Numbered from the stretch's first letter, positions 1 through 8,109 are shown. The stretch is DNA of 64,000 nt from an uncultured Eubacterium sp. (GCA_944380545.1 CALWHV010000005.1:1-64000); one strand, 5' to 3'. The notes: generated from the sequence alone by a model not told the origin. A program made the numbers and translations.

Positions 1-234
1 CCGAAAAAACAATTCTGTTGCCTGCCGATCAATATCCGCAAGATAGCCGTTCAGCCTGCCGCTTGTGAGCAGATTGGTGTAAAACACTTTTCTGTGCTGC
101 CGGATATACCGCAAATGCCGCTGTCCCTATATCCCTATGGTCTTGTTTCCTTCGGCAGGTAAAGTAACATTCGGCAAGTAATAGTCGCCTTACAGTGTAT
201 AAGTGCCGCCCATCTGTTCAAATAATGATTTCAT
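1..234 (-). pseudogene. tnpV: tnpV-like transposon protein, broken and cut by window edge
   Basis: Read on the minus strand from ATG 234 (preceded by a GGAGGAAA ribosome site) the frame gives MKSLFEQMGGTY, then LPNVTLPAEGNKTIGI, then RHLRYIRQHRKVFYTNLLTS and GRLNGYLADIDRQATELF. These match the typical order of TnpV proteins found in Clostridia integrative elements and transposons of the Tn4451 type. The frame is interrupted by in-frame stops at 190-192 (TAA) and 127-129 (TAG), while the homology continues in the same frame across both, so these are nonsense mutations and not frameshifts. The C-terminus lies beyond position 1. No recombinase or other transposon gene is visible here. The role of TnpV is unknown even in intact elements. 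Confidence 0.8.
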
Positions 235-454
235 TGCAGTTTCCTCCAAATTAAGTTTTAGATTTTTCTGCAATATACCGTACCGATTGTCTTTACCACT
301 TGTTTTAAAACCTTCGTTACGGAACCTCATCATTTGCAAAAGCCCTGTTTTTTGTATTGCTTTATCAAAAGCGCGCGTTTTCGACGCAAAAAATTTGGAA
401 AAATTTCATTTTCGGCATTGACAGAGGCGGTGAGATGTGGTATATTTACTTGTG

Positions 455-545
455 GTTAGCGGCGGCTAACAAAAGTTGCATAAAGCTAACTTATATTTTT
501 TACGGCTGCGTTAGTTGTAACTAACAAATGTTAACGCAAACTAAC
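455..545 (+). promoter_or_regulatory. Operator array upstream of feoA (GTTAG-N6-CTAAC boxes)
   Basis: Four 16-bp sites share the pattern GTTAG-N6-CTAAC: 455-470 (perfect), 475-490 (left half degenerate, GTTGC), 510-525 (perfect) and 530-545 (one mismatch, GTTAA). Sites 1/2 and 3/4 each start 20 bp apart, about two helical turns. TTAG-N6-CTAA is exactly the unit bound by one dimer in the interlocked DtxR/IdeR box, so an iron-sensing DtxR-family repressor is the likely reader (inference). An A/T-rich stretch at 491-501 lies between the pairs, but I cannot assign a convincing -35/-10. The rest of 235-567 shows nothing else I can support. Confidence 0.65.
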
Positions 546-567
546 ATGACAAAAAGGAGATGCGAAT

Positions 568-777
568 ATGTTTCTTTCCATGGCTGATTTCGGCGAGGAA
601 AGGGTCATAGCCGGCGTGCGCGGCGGCGACGAGCTCAAGCACCGCCTTGAGGCGATGGGCTTTGTTTCCGGCGAGAGGGTTACGGTGCTTTCCGTTTTGG
701 GCGGCAATCTTATAGTTGATGTTAAAGGTACGCGCGTTGCGATAAGCCGCGCGATAGCCGATAAAATCATTGTTTAA
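568..777 (+). CDS. feoA: Ferrous iron transport protein A (first copy)
   Basis: A 69-residue FeoA-family protein: a small cytoplasmic SH3-like beta-barrel thought to act on the FeoB transporter. Family features visible are the opening hydrophobic strand, HRLEAMGF with the conserved L-x-x-MG turn, the VTVLSVLGGNLIVDVKGTRV strand pair, and the closing AISRAIADKIIV. The start is ATG 568 with AAAAAGGAG 12 bp upstream. It is the first gene of the feo operon, just downstream of four putative iron-repressor boxes, and is followed after 20 bp by a second FeoA. Length is normal for the family. Two separate FeoA proteins ahead of FeoB are common in Clostridia. Confidence 0.9.
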   Translation: MFLSMADFGEERVIAGVRGGDELKHRLEAMGFVSGERVTVLSVLGGNLIVDVKGTRVAISRAIADKIIV

Positions 778-797
778 AAATAACAGGAGGGCATTAT

Positions 798-1016
798 ATG
801 ACATTGAAGGACGCAAGGATAGGCTCAACAGTTACCGTTAAAAAAATCAACGGCACGGGCGCAACAAGGCGGCGAATAATGGATATGGGCGTCACAAAGG
901 GCGTTGAGATCTATATCCGCAAGGCGGCGCCGCTCGGCGACCCGATAGAGGTCACGGTGCGCGGATACGAGCTTTCCGTAAGAAAGAGCGACGCTGCCGA
1001 CATAGAGGTTGAATAA
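798..1016 (+). CDS. feoA: Ferrous iron transport protein A (second copy)
   Basis: A 72-residue FeoA-like SH3 barrel. The sequence GATRRRIMDMGVTKGVEIYI contains the R-x-x-x-x-MG-x-x-G turn typical of FeoA, followed by GDPIEVTVRGYELSVRK, also a family signature. The start is ATG 798 with a strong AGGAGGG site. It is more canonical than the first copy, which lacks the DPI motif. It probably works with the first copy and FeoB in Fe2+ uptake. A perfect GTTAG-N6-CTAAC box lies between its end and feoB, so feoB may also be controlled by an internal operator. Confidence 0.92.
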   Translation: MTLKDARIGSTVTVKKINGTGATRRRIMDMGVTKGVEIYIRKAAPLGDPIEVTVRGYELSVRKSDAADIEVE

Positions 1017-1034
1017 AAAATTTTTTGCACGCGG

Positions 1035-1050
1035 GTTAGCTCAGACTAAC
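1035..1050 (+). promoter_or_regulatory. Fifth GTTAG-N6-CTAAC box, between feoA and feoB
   Basis: A perfect copy of the 16-bp inverted repeat seen four times upstream of feoA, with the six-base spacer CTCAGA. It ends 12 bp before the GAGG ribosome site of feoB. A bound repressor here could block read-through or an internal promoter. Position and perfect match make a chance occurrence unlikely. Confidence 0.6.
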
Positions 1051-1070
1051 TTGGTGCGGGGAGGAAAGAT

Positions 1071-3482
1071 ATGAGCATAAAAATAGCGCTTGCCGGTAAT
1101 CCGAACAGCGGTAAAACAACGCTTTTCAACGCGCTTACCGGCGCAAATCAGTTTGTGGGCAACTGGCCCGGAGTAACGGTGGAGAAAAAAGAGGGAAAGC
1201 TCAGGTGGGATAAAACGGTAACCATAACCGACCTGCCGGGCATTTACAGCCTTTCGCCGTACACCTTAGAGGAGGTCGTTGCCAGAAACTACATACTTGA
1301 CGAACGCCCCGATGTGATACTGAATATCATAGACGGTATGAATCTTGAGAGAAACCTTTATCTCACCACCCAGCTTCTGGAGCTTGGAATACCGGTCGTT
1401 GCGGCGGTCAATATGGCGGACCTCATTAAAAAATCCGGAGTGAGGATAGAGCTTGAAAAGCTCTCGCAGTCGCTCGGCTGCGAAGTGGTGGAGATCTCCG
1501 CTCTCAAGGGCACGGGCGTGCGCGAGGCGGCGCAGGCAGCCGTTGCGGCGGCGGGTAAGCCTCAGAGCGTAAAGCATACCTTCAGCGTTGCCGCAGAGCA
1601 GTACCTGGGCGAGATCGAGGCGCGCCTTGCGCTTCCAGACAAGCTTAAAAGGTTTTACGCCGTAAAGCTCTTTGAGCGCGACGACAAGATAGGCGGCAGC
1701 GGCGTGAGCCTGCCCGATGTTGAGGATATAATCAAGCGCGCCGAGGATGAGTTTGACGACGACAGCGAAAGCATCATCACAAACGAAAGATACGAATACA
1801 TAGCCGGAGTGATGAAGCGCTGCTGCAAAAACAGCCGAAGGGGCAGGTTGACGGTATCGGATAAAATTGATAAAATAGTTACGAACCGATTTCTTGCCCT
1901 GCCGATCTTCGTGCTTGTTATGTTTGTGGTCTATTACATCTCGTGGACTACCGTGGGCACGATAGTTACCGACTGGACAAACGACGGCGCGTTCGGCGAC
2001 GGCTGGCACCTTACCGGCCAGGGCGAATACGACGAGGCAATGAACGAATACGCCGGCGAATATATCTTTACGAGCGAGGTCGCCTCTGCAGTGGACGCGG
2101 CTGCAGCCGCCGATGTTGCGGGCGCAGTGGATATAAAGAGCGCGATCGAGAGCGGCGATTTTGCCGCGTTTGACGAGGCGTACGGCTCTTACGGCGACGC
2201 GCTTGCCGAAGCGGGGTACGACATCTCGGCATCCGTTGACGCCGCGCTGGAGAGCGAGAGCGTTCCCGCAACGGAGGATTACGGCATCTGGGTGCCGGGT
2301 ATACCCGTTTTTGTTGAGCGCGGGCTTGACGCGCTCAACTGCGCCGATTGGCTCAAGGGCCTTGTGCTGGACGGCATCGTCGGCGGCGTAGGCGCGGTGC
2401 TCGGCTTCGTGCCGCAGATGCTGGTGCTGTTCATCCTGCTTGCCGTGCTTGAGGGCTGCGGCTATATGGCGCGCGTTGCGTTTATTATGGACAGGATATT
2501 CCGCCGCTTCGGGCTTTCGGGCAAATCGTTCATCCCGATGCTGATAGGCACGGGCTGCGGCGTTCCCGGCGTTATGGCAAGCCGCACCATAGAAAACGAC
2601 AGAGACAGAAAAATGACTGTTATGACCACCACCTTTATCCCCTGCGGTGCAAAGATGCCCATAGTTGCGCTGATTGCCGGCGCGCTGTTCCACAACGCGT
2701 GGTGGGTTGCGGCAAGCGCGTATTTCATAGGCATAGCGGCGGTGGTTATCTCCGGCATAATCCTGAAAAAAACAAAGATATTTGCCGGCGATCCGGCTCC
2801 GTTCGTTATGGAGCTGCCGTCCTACCATATGCCCACCTTCGGCTTTGTTATCCGCTCTATGTGGGAGCGCGGCTCCTCCTTCATCAAAAAGGCGGGCACC
2901 ATAATCCTGCTTTCTTCAATATTCATCTGGGCGGGCTCGCATCTCGGCACAACCGCCTCCGGCTCCTTTGGCTTTGACGTCGAAATGGCGCTTGAGAGCA
3001 GCGTGCTCGGAATGATTGCAAACGCCGTGAAATGGCTGTTCCTGCCCCTCGGCTTTGACAATATCAAGGCAACCATCGCAACGGTTATGGGTCTTGTGGC
3101 AAAAGAGGAGGTCGTCGGCGTATTCGGCGTGCTTGATTTTGAAAATATGTCCGCCGTCGCCGCGTATTCCTTCCTGATATTCAATCTGCTCTGCGCGCCC
3201 TGCTTTGCAGCTATCGGCGCAATCAAAAGAGAGATGAACAGCGCTAAATGGACCTGGATCGCCATAGGCTATCAGACCGGCTTTGCGTACTGTATGTCGC
3301 TGATAGTATATCAGCTTGTCGGCATCGTCACCGGAGCGGTAGCGTTCTCCGTTTGGACCGTGCTTGCCGTGATAGTTCTTGCCGGAATGCTCTATCTGCT
3401 GTTCAGAAAGAACAAGTACGATGAAAACACGCTGAAATATACGGCCGCCAAGGCGCGCAAAAAGGCAAAGGCGGCAAAATAA
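1071..3482 (+). CDS. feoB: Ferrous iron transporter FeoB
   Basis: An 803-residue inner-membrane Fe2+ transporter with an N-terminal G domain. The G motifs are GNPNSGKTT (residues 10-17 region), the NWPGVTVEKKEG switch, DLPG (54-57) and NMAD (114-117). A helical NFeoB spacer follows to about 265, then the membrane core begins near 274. TM2 begins in LVLDGIVGGVGAVLGFVPQM, and the conserved GTGCGVPGVMA lies in the permease gate region. The loop between TM1 and TM2 (about 295-430) is enlarged, rich in Ala, Asp and Glu, and should face outside. The C-terminus is Lys/Ala-rich. It follows two feoA genes and precedes a FeoB-associated Cys-rich protein, so the operon is complete. The 803 residues exceed the usual 650-750 mainly because of the loop. 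Confidence 0.97.
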   Translation: MSIKIALAGNPNSGKTTLFNALTGANQFVGNWPGVTVEKKEGKLRWDKTVTITDLPGIYSLSPYTLEEVVARNYILDERPDVILNIIDGMNLERNLYLTTQLLELGIPVVAAVNMADLIKKSGVRIELEKLSQSLGCEVVEISALKGTGVREAAQAAVAAAGKPQSVKHTFSVAAEQYLGEIEARLALPDKLKRFYAVKLFERDDKIGGSGVSLPDVEDIIKRAEDEFDDDSESIITNERYEYIAGVMKRCCKNSRRGRLTVSDKIDKIVTNRFLALPIFVLVMFVVYYISWTTVGTIVTDWTNDGAFGDGWHLTGQGEYDEAMNEYAGEYIFTSEVASAVDAAAAADVAGAVDIKSAIESGDFAAFDEAYGSYGDALAEAGYDISASVDAALESESVPATEDYGIWVPGIPVFVERGLDALNCADWLKGLVLDGIVGGVGAVLGFVPQMLVLFILLAVLEGCGYMARVAFIMDRIFRRFGLSGKSFIPMLIGTGCGVPGVMASRTIENDRDRKMTVMTTTFIPCGAKMPIVALIAGALFHNAWWVAASAYFIGIAAVVISGIILKKTKIFAGDPAPFVMELPSYHMPTFGFVIRSMWERGSSFIKKAGTIILLSSIFIWAGSHLGTTASGSFGFDVEMALESSVLGMIANAVKWLFLPLGFDNIKATIATVMGLVAKEEVVGVFGVLDFENMSAVAAYSFLIFNLLCAPCFAAIGAIKREMNSAKWTWIAIGYQTGFAYCMSLIVYQLVGIVTGAVAFSVWTVLAVIVLAGMLYLLFRKNKYDENTLKYTAAKARKKAKAAK

Positions 3483-3496
3483 TCAGAGGTGATATT

Positions 3497-3673
3497 ATGA
3501 CTTGGGGAACGGCTGCCGTACTGGCTGTCATCGCCGCAGCCGTCATCGCTGCGGTAGTTAAAATAGTGCGCGATAAAAAGGCGGGCAAGTCCTCCTGCGG
3601 GTGCGACTGCTCCTCCTGCGGCGCGTGCTCCTCCTGCTGCGGCGGGGAAAAGGATAAAAAGAAAGAGTCCTGA
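3497..3673 (+). CDS. FeoB-associated Cys-rich membrane protein
   Basis: A 58-residue protein encoded 14 bp after feoB. It has one N-terminal transmembrane helix (AAVLAVIAAAVIAAVV), a short basic stretch (KIVRDKKAGK) and a cysteine cluster CGCDCSSCGACSSCC with eight Cys, then a charged tail. This is the layout of the FeoB-associated Cys-rich membrane protein family, which always sits beside feoB in Firmicutes and probably handles iron at the cytoplasmic face (function unproven). The start is ATG 3497 with AGAGGTGA upstream. It is the last gene of the operon, followed by a strong terminator. Confidence 0.88.
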   Translation: MTWGTAAVLAVIAAAVIAAVVKIVRDKKAGKSSCGCDCSSCGACSSCCGGEKDKKKES

Positions 3674-3704
3674 CCCTTTTGCTTTCAAAATAAACCGCAC
3701 ATCG

Positions 3705-3740
3705 CCGTGCGCCGTATGCTTTTACGGCGCACGGTTTTTT
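3705..3740 (+). terminator. Rho-independent terminator of the feo operon
   Basis: A perfect 12-bp stem (3705-3716 with 3723-3734, arms CCGTGCGCCGTA and TACGGCGCACGG), a 6-base loop, then six T at 3735-3740. It ends the feo operon and separates it from the PAP2 gene. Confidence 0.93.
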
Positions 3741-3791
3741 CTGTTGCCAAAACGCCCTCGCCGTAATATAATTGAAGCGAGGGGTGATATT

Positions 3792-4619
3792 ATGCTTAAG
3801 GCTTACAGAAAAAATATAATTTTGTTTTACATACTCACGGCGGCTGCGCTCGTTGCCGCGGCGTTCGTTGACCTGGAGCTCGACAAGCTCCTAAACGCGC
3901 CCGAAAACGCCTTTGCCGTGTGGTTTTACAACACCGGCGAGATCCCGTGCCGCCTTATCTGCCCGATCGCCGGAGCGGCGCTGTTTTACTGCTGCCGCCG
4001 CGATTTTTCGCGCTTCGTGGGCGTCTGCGTTTCCCTGGGCGGCGGAGCGTATTTCGGCTATTATTTTGCAAAGCATTTCTTTGTGGAGGAAAATAATCTT
4101 GCCTTCGGTATAGTTTTCGGCGTGGGCTTTTCAATAGTTGTGCTGATAACTGGCAAATTCGTCAAGATCCCCGAAAAGCTCAAGAAGCCGCTCGCCGCGC
4201 TCGCCGTGGCGGGAATCGTCGTTATGGCGGTCCAGCTTTCGCTTGTGGAGGCTATGAAATATCTCTGGGGGCGCGTGCGCTTCAGGGATCTGCTGGCTGC
4301 CGGCAGCTTTGACGCATTCACGCCGTGGTATGTGATAAACGGCATAAATGGCAACAAATCATTCCCCAGCGGTCACACGGGCGGCGCCGCTATGAGCTTT
4401 CTTATGATGCTGCTGCCGTATGTGAGCAAATCGGCGGGCAAGCACCGCAATCTGTGCTTTTTCATTCCGTTTGCCTACACCTGCACCGTGGCGGTAACGC
4501 GGCTCGTGATGGGCGCCCATTATCTTTCGGATGTTGCAATGGGCGGCGCCGTGGGGCTGCTGTGCGTCATCATCGCCCTTGCCGTGCTTGATAAAAAATT
4601 CAAGCCCGCGCACATTTGA
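3792..4619 (+). CDS. PAP2-family membrane phosphatase
   Basis: A 275-residue membrane protein of the type 2 phosphatidic acid phosphatase family. The three active-site motifs are visible in order: KYLWGRVRF (the KX6RP motif with Phe replacing Pro), SFPSGHTGGA (PSGH) and TRLVMGAHYLSD (RX5HX3D). About six hydrophobic segments surround them. It probably dephosphorylates a lipid phosphate or undecaprenyl pyrophosphate, but the substrate cannot be read. The start is ATG 3792, preceded by GAGGGGTGAT; an upstream in-frame ATG at 3744 has no ribosome site and lies against the feo terminator. It stands alone, convergent with mrnC. Confidence 0.88.
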   Translation: MLKAYRKNIILFYILTAAALVAAAFVDLELDKLLNAPENAFAVWFYNTGEIPCRLICPIAGAALFYCCRRDFSRFVGVCVSLGGGAYFGYYFAKHFFVEENNLAFGIVFGVGFSIVVLITGKFVKIPEKLKKPLAALAVAGIVVMAVQLSLVEAMKYLWGRVRFRDLLAAGSFDAFTPWYVINGINGNKSFPSGHTGGAAMSFLMMLLPYVSKSAGKHRNLCFFIPFAYTCTVAVTRLVMGAHYLSDVAMGGAVGLLCVIIALAVLDKKFKPAHI

Positions 4620-4632
4620 ATATAAATATAAT

Positions 4633-4669
4633 AAAGACCCGCGGGAGGAAACGCTTCCCGCGGGTCTTT
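4633..4669. terminator. Bidirectional terminator between PAP2 and mrnC
   Basis: A perfect 14-bp stem (4633-4646, 4656-4669, arms AAAGACCCGCGGGA and TCCCGCGGGTCTTT). The A/T ends supply a T run on both strands. It sits between two convergent genes and likely serves both. Confidence 0.85.
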
Positions 4670-4670
4670 G

Positions 4671-5063
4671 CTATTCTGAATCTATGATTTTAAAGAGCTG
4701 CCGTATGCGCTCGCCCTGCCCGGAAAGATAAAGGTAGCCGAACAGCGCCTCAACTCCCGTGGCTGTGTGGTATTCCGCGGCGGACGCGCTTTTCGGCTGA
4801 TGGCCGGTCTTGGCGTTTCTGCCGCGCTTGAACTGAGCGGTCTCCTCCTGCGTCAGCAGGTCTTTTATCTTTTCATATGCCGCCGTCTGCGCCCTTGCGC
4901 TCACGAATTTAACGCTTTCGCGGTGCAGGTCGTTAACGGGTCTGTTCGCCCGCGCTACAAGCGTTTCGCGCACAAGCATCTCGTAAACGCAGTCGCCTAT
5001 AAACGCAAGGTTCAGCGGGCTCAGAGCCTTCGGGTCCGTATCGTAATCCGTAAATCTTATCAT
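4671..5063 (-). CDS. mrnC: Mini-ribonuclease III (23S rRNA maturation)
   Basis: A 130-residue RNase III catalytic domain without the dsRNA-binding domain, as in Bacillus MrnC, which trims 23S rRNA precursors. Signatures: LNLAFIGDCVYEMLVRE (the conserved IGD-x-x-x-E helix), RGRNAKTGHQPKSASAAEYHTATGVEAL (the second acidic region with E-A-L-x-G). The start is chosen at ATG 5063, two bases after the obg stop, which leaves the normal 14 residues before the first helix. An in-frame ATG at 5093 would overlap obg by 29 bp. No clear ribosome site precedes it, so translation is probably coupled to obg. Confidence 0.88.
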   Translation of the reverse strand: MIRFTDYDTDPKALSPLNLAFIGDCVYEMLVRETLVARANRPVNDLHRESVKFVSARAQTAAYEKIKDLLTQEETAQFKRGRNAKTGHQPKSASAAEYHTATGVEALFGYLYLSGQGERIRQLFKIIDSE

Positions 5064-5064
5064 A

Positions 5065-6336
5065 TCAGGGCACATACTCAAATTCAATGTCATAAACGAT
5101 AACCGTGTCTCCCTCTTTTATGCCGCGCTCGCGCAGCGCGTCGAACACGCCGCTTTTTTCAAGCACTCTCTGCATATATTGCAGGCTTTCGTAATCATCC
5201 GTGTCAACGCCCTTAAGCACGCGCGGAAACCACGCCGCCTCCACAATGAAGCAGCCCGCCTCCGGCTGGGTTATCTTAAAGCAGCCGTCGTTTTTAACTA
5301 TGCTTTCAAGCGGTATATCCTCCGCCTCATATTCCTTTACGGGCGGCAGCTTTTGCAGCGCGTTCCACGCGGCGTTCATAAGCTCCTGGGTGCCCTCGGA
5401 GATCGGCGCGCAGATGGAGTGGTATTCAAGCCCCTTTGCCTCTATCCAGCTTTTAAAATCCTCTATCTGCTCCGGCTCGGCCATATCTATCTTGTTGCCG
5501 GCAACTATCTGCGGCTTTTCGGCAAGCTCGGCGTTGAAGCGGCGCAGCTCGTCATTTATCTTTTCAAAATCCTCTTTCGGGTCGCGCCCCTCAAAGCCGC
5601 TCACATCCACAATGTGTATAAGCAGGCGGCAGCGCTCTATATGGCGCAGAAATTCGTGGCCGAGGCCGATACCGTCCGCCGCGCCCTCTATAAGTCCGGG
5701 TATGTCCGCAATAACGAACGAGCTGCCCTCGCCCATATAAACCACGCCCAAATTCGGCGAAAGCGTGGTGAAATGATAGTCCGCAATCTTTGGCTTTGCC
5801 TGAGAAACAACGGAGATAAGACTCGATTTGCCCACGGAGGGGTAGCCGATAAGCCCTACATCCGCAATCAGCTTCAGCTCCAGGCTGATCTCCCATTCCT
5901 CGCCGGGCGCGCCGGGCTTTGCAAAGCGTGGAGCCTGCCTTGTGGGCGTGGCAAAATGCCTGTTGCCCCAGCCGCCTCTGCCGCCCCTTGCGGCAACAAA
6001 GCGCTCGGTCTTGCTCATATCCGCCATAACGGCGCCGCTCGTCAGCTCGCGTATAACGGTGCCGCGCGGCACGCGGATGATAAGGTCCTCGCCGTTTTTG
6101 CCGTGCTTTTTGCCGCCCTCGCCGGGCAGGCCGTTTTTTGCCGCGTATTTTCTTTTGTATCTGAAATCGGCAAGCGTGGCAAGATTGTCGTCAACCTCAA
6201 AAATCACATCGCCGCCCTTGCCGCCGTCGCCGCCGTCCGGCCCGCCGGAGGCAACATATTTTTCGCGGTGAAACGCCACCGCCCCGTCGCCGCCGCTGCC
6301 GGCCTTTATCTTTATCCTTGCTATATCCGCAAACAT
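5065..6336 (-). CDS. obg: GTPase Obg/CgtA
   Basis: A 423-residue ribosome-associated GTPase needed for late 50S assembly. The glycine-rich Obg fold covers about residues 1-158 (GSGGDGAVAFHREKYVASGG, GPGG-like turns). The G domain follows: GYPSVGKSSL (G1), FTTLSPNLG (switch I), DIPGLIEGA (G3), NKID (G4). The C-terminal OCT domain (about 345-423) is present, as in many Firmicutes. It overlaps or abuts mrnC downstream, and metY ends 12 bp upstream on the same strand, so a shared transcript is likely. Confidence 0.97.
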   Translation of the reverse strand: MFADIARIKIKAGSGGDGAVAFHREKYVASGGPDGGDGGKGGDVIFEVDDNLATLADFRYKRKYAAKNGLPGEGGKKHGKNGEDLIIRVPRGTVIRELTSGAVMADMSKTERFVAARGGRGGWGNRHFATPTRQAPRFAKPGAPGEEWEISLELKLIADVGLIGYPSVGKSSLISVVSQAKPKIADYHFTTLSPNLGVVYMGEGSSFVIADIPGLIEGAADGIGLGHEFLRHIERCRLLIHIVDVSGFEGRDPKEDFEKINDELRRFNAELAEKPQIVAGNKIDMAEPEQIEDFKSWIEAKGLEYHSICAPISEGTQELMNAAWNALQKLPPVKEYEAEDIPLESIVKNDGCFKITQPEAGCFIVEAAWFPRVLKGVDTDDYESLQYMQRVLEKSGVFDALRERGIKEGDTVIVYDIEFEYVP

Positions 6337-6348
6337 TATTTTAATTCC

Positions 6349-7617
6349 TTATATTTTATCCAGCGCCTGTTGGATGTCGGAGATGATGTCGTCGGCGTCC
6401 TCGATGCCGCAGGAGAAGCGCACCATATCGGGCGTTACGCCGCATTCCTCAAGCTCCTGCTCCGTAAGCTGGCGGTGCGTGGTGGAGGCGGGGTGCAGGC
6501 AGCAGGTGCGCGCGTCCGCAACATGGGTAACTATTGCGGCAAGCTTTAAGCTGTCCATAAACACGGTGGCAGCCTTTCTGCCGCCCTTTATGCCGAAGGA
6601 AACAACGCCGCAGGTGCCGCCGGGCATATATTTCTTTGCAAGCTCATACTGGGGGTCGTCCTCCAGCATAGCGCATTTCACCCAGGTGATCTTGTCGTTA
6701 TTTTTAAGGTATTCGGCAACCTTTTTGGCGTTTTCGCAGTGGCGCTTCATACGAAGGTGGAGTGTTTCAAGCCCTAAATTCAGAAGAAACGCGTTTTGCG
6801 GCGCCTGCATTGAGCCGAGGTCGCGCATAAGCTGCGCCGTGCATTTCATTATGAACGGCATTTCGGGAAAATCCTTGGCGTAGGTCAGACCGTGGTAGCT
6901 TTCGTCCGGTGTTGTGAGGCCGGGGAACTTATCGTTTTGGAACCAGTCGAAGCCGCCCTTTTCAACTATTGCGCCGCCTATCGTTGAGGCGTGGCCCTCC
7001 ATATATTTCGTGGTGGAGTGGGTAACGATGTCGCATCCGAAATCAAACGGGCGGCAGTTTATCGGCGTTGCAAAGGTGTTGTCTATGATAAGCGGGATTC
7101 CGTGCGCGTGCGCCGCGGCGGCAAATGTCTCTATATCGAGCACATCAAGGCTGGGGTTTGAGATGGTTTCGCCGAAAACGCATTTCGTGTTCGGCCGGAT
7201 CGCAGCCTCTATCTCCCCGCGCGTTGCCGTGGGCGGGATAAAGGTGAAATCAATGCCCAGCTTTTTCATAGTTACATTGAAAAGGTTGAAGGTGCCGCCG
7301 TAGATGGCGGAGCTTGCAACAACATGGTCTCCCGCGCTTGCGATATTGAAAACGGCGTAAAAATTGGCAGCCTGGCCGCTTGATGTCAGCATCGCCGCCG
7401 CGCCGCCCTCAAGCAGGGCTATCTTGCCCGCCGCAAGATCGCAGGTGGGGTTTTGCAGGCGGGAATAGAAATATCCGCTCTTTTTAAGGTCAAAAAGATC
7501 GCCCATCTCGCTGCTGGAATCGTATTTGAATGTGGTGCTCTGGATGATGGGCACCACTCTGGGCGCGCCGTTTTCCGGCTTGTATGCGCCCTGCACGCAG
7601 ATTGTGTCTTTATTCAT
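6349..7617 (-). CDS. metY: O-acetylhomoserine sulfhydrylase (PLP enzyme)
   Basis: A 422-residue Cys/Met metabolism PLP enzyme. YSRLQNPT (51-58), SSGQAA (79-84), IDNTFATP (178-185) and HSTTKYMEGHAS with the PLP Lys at 204 are all present. The long form, and the GHAS/GG and HPASTTHRQL motifs, favour O-acetylhomoserine aminocarboxypropyltransferase (homocysteine synthesis with sulfide) over cystathionine lyases. The reading starts at ATG 7617 with AAAGGACAA before it. No SAM riboswitch or T-box is visible in the 33 bp upstream; it may be co-transcribed with the lipoprotein gene. Confidence 0.92.
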   Translation of the reverse strand: MNKDTICVQGAYKPENGAPRVVPIIQSTTFKYDSSSEMGDLFDLKKSGYFYSRLQNPTCDLAAGKIALLEGGAAAMLTSSGQAANFYAVFNIASAGDHVVASSAIYGGTFNLFNVTMKKLGIDFTFIPPTATRGEIEAAIRPNTKCVFGETISNPSLDVLDIETFAAAAHAHGIPLIIDNTFATPINCRPFDFGCDIVTHSTTKYMEGHASTIGGAIVEKGGFDWFQNDKFPGLTTPDESYHGLTYAKDFPEMPFIMKCTAQLMRDLGSMQAPQNAFLLNLGLETLHLRMKRHCENAKKVAEYLKNNDKITWVKCAMLEDDPQYELAKKYMPGGTCGVVSFGIKGGRKAATVFMDSLKLAAIVTHVADARTCCLHPASTTHRQLTEQELEECGVTPDMVRFSCGIEDADDIISDIQQALDKI

Positions 7618-7650
7618 ATTGATTGTCCTTTCGCTTTGCTTTTTGCCGAT

Positions 7651-8085
7651 TCAGTCGCCCATATATCCGGAATAGAGGATATCGCCGGTAACGGCGTCAA
7701 CGCAGTAGTAGGCTACATCCGCCACGGAATCGGTGTAAAAAAATGTAACGGCGTAGTACGGATTGCCGGCGGTGTTTTCCGTTTCGGCGGAATCCCCGTA
7801 GCCGGCGTTGAACGCCATAAATTCCTCGTTTGCCGCAAGAAGCTGAGTGTCCTGAAGCTCAAAATCCTCGGCGGAAAAGATCTCGCCCCTTGCCGCCTGC
7901 TCGTTAAGCGCTTTTTGCGCCGCCTCCTGCGCGTCCTCTTTAGTTAAAACGATCTGCGCCTCGCTTGCAGACTGCGAGGGCTCGGATTCGCTCTGCGCGC
8001 CGGGCGCGGGCTTATCCGCCGAGCAGCCCGCAAGGCAGATCGCGGCAAGCGCGGCGGCTGTTAAGGCGGTTAATATCCTTTTCAT
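7651..8085 (-). CDS. Small lipoprotein with PepSY-like region
   Basis: A 144-residue exported protein. The signal ends in a lipobox LAGC with the lipidated Cys at 21, followed by a Ser/Glu/Gln-rich linker. The region 47-144 (LTKEDAQEAAQKALNEQA, then a strand pair ending AVTGDILYSG) looks like a PepSY-type domain, which often inhibits peptidases or senses cell-envelope conditions; the match is by layout only. Four positions before the end, GDI-x-Y is the usual PepSY closing motif. It lies 24 bp before apgM's stop on the same strand. Function unknown. Confidence 0.75.
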   Translation of the reverse strand: MKRILTALTAAALAAICLAGCSADKPAPGAQSESEPSQSASEAQIVLTKEDAQEAAQKALNEQAARGEIFSAEDFELQDTQLLAANEEFMAFNAGYGDSAETENTAGNPYYAVTFFYTDSVADVAYYCVDAVTGDILYSGYMGD

Positions 8086-8109
8086 ATATCATCACCGTTT
8101 CGCCGCAGC

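Noticed and set aside
203-421. Open frame of 72 codons on the plus strand
   Set aside because: It overlaps the start and ribosome site of the minus-strand tnpV remnant, has no ribosome site of its own and no recognisable sequence.
1266-2828. 520-codon minus-strand frame opposite feoB
   Set aside because: Composition (Arg/His/Ala-rich) is that of an antisense shadow in a GC-rich gene; feoB is certain.
5179-6549. 456-codon plus-strand frame opposite obg
   Set aside because: Shadow of obg, a conserved gene; no ribosome site or family features.
7618-7650. SAM riboswitch or T-box upstream of metY
   Set aside because: Only 33 bp separate it from the upstream gene on the same strand, with no structured leader.
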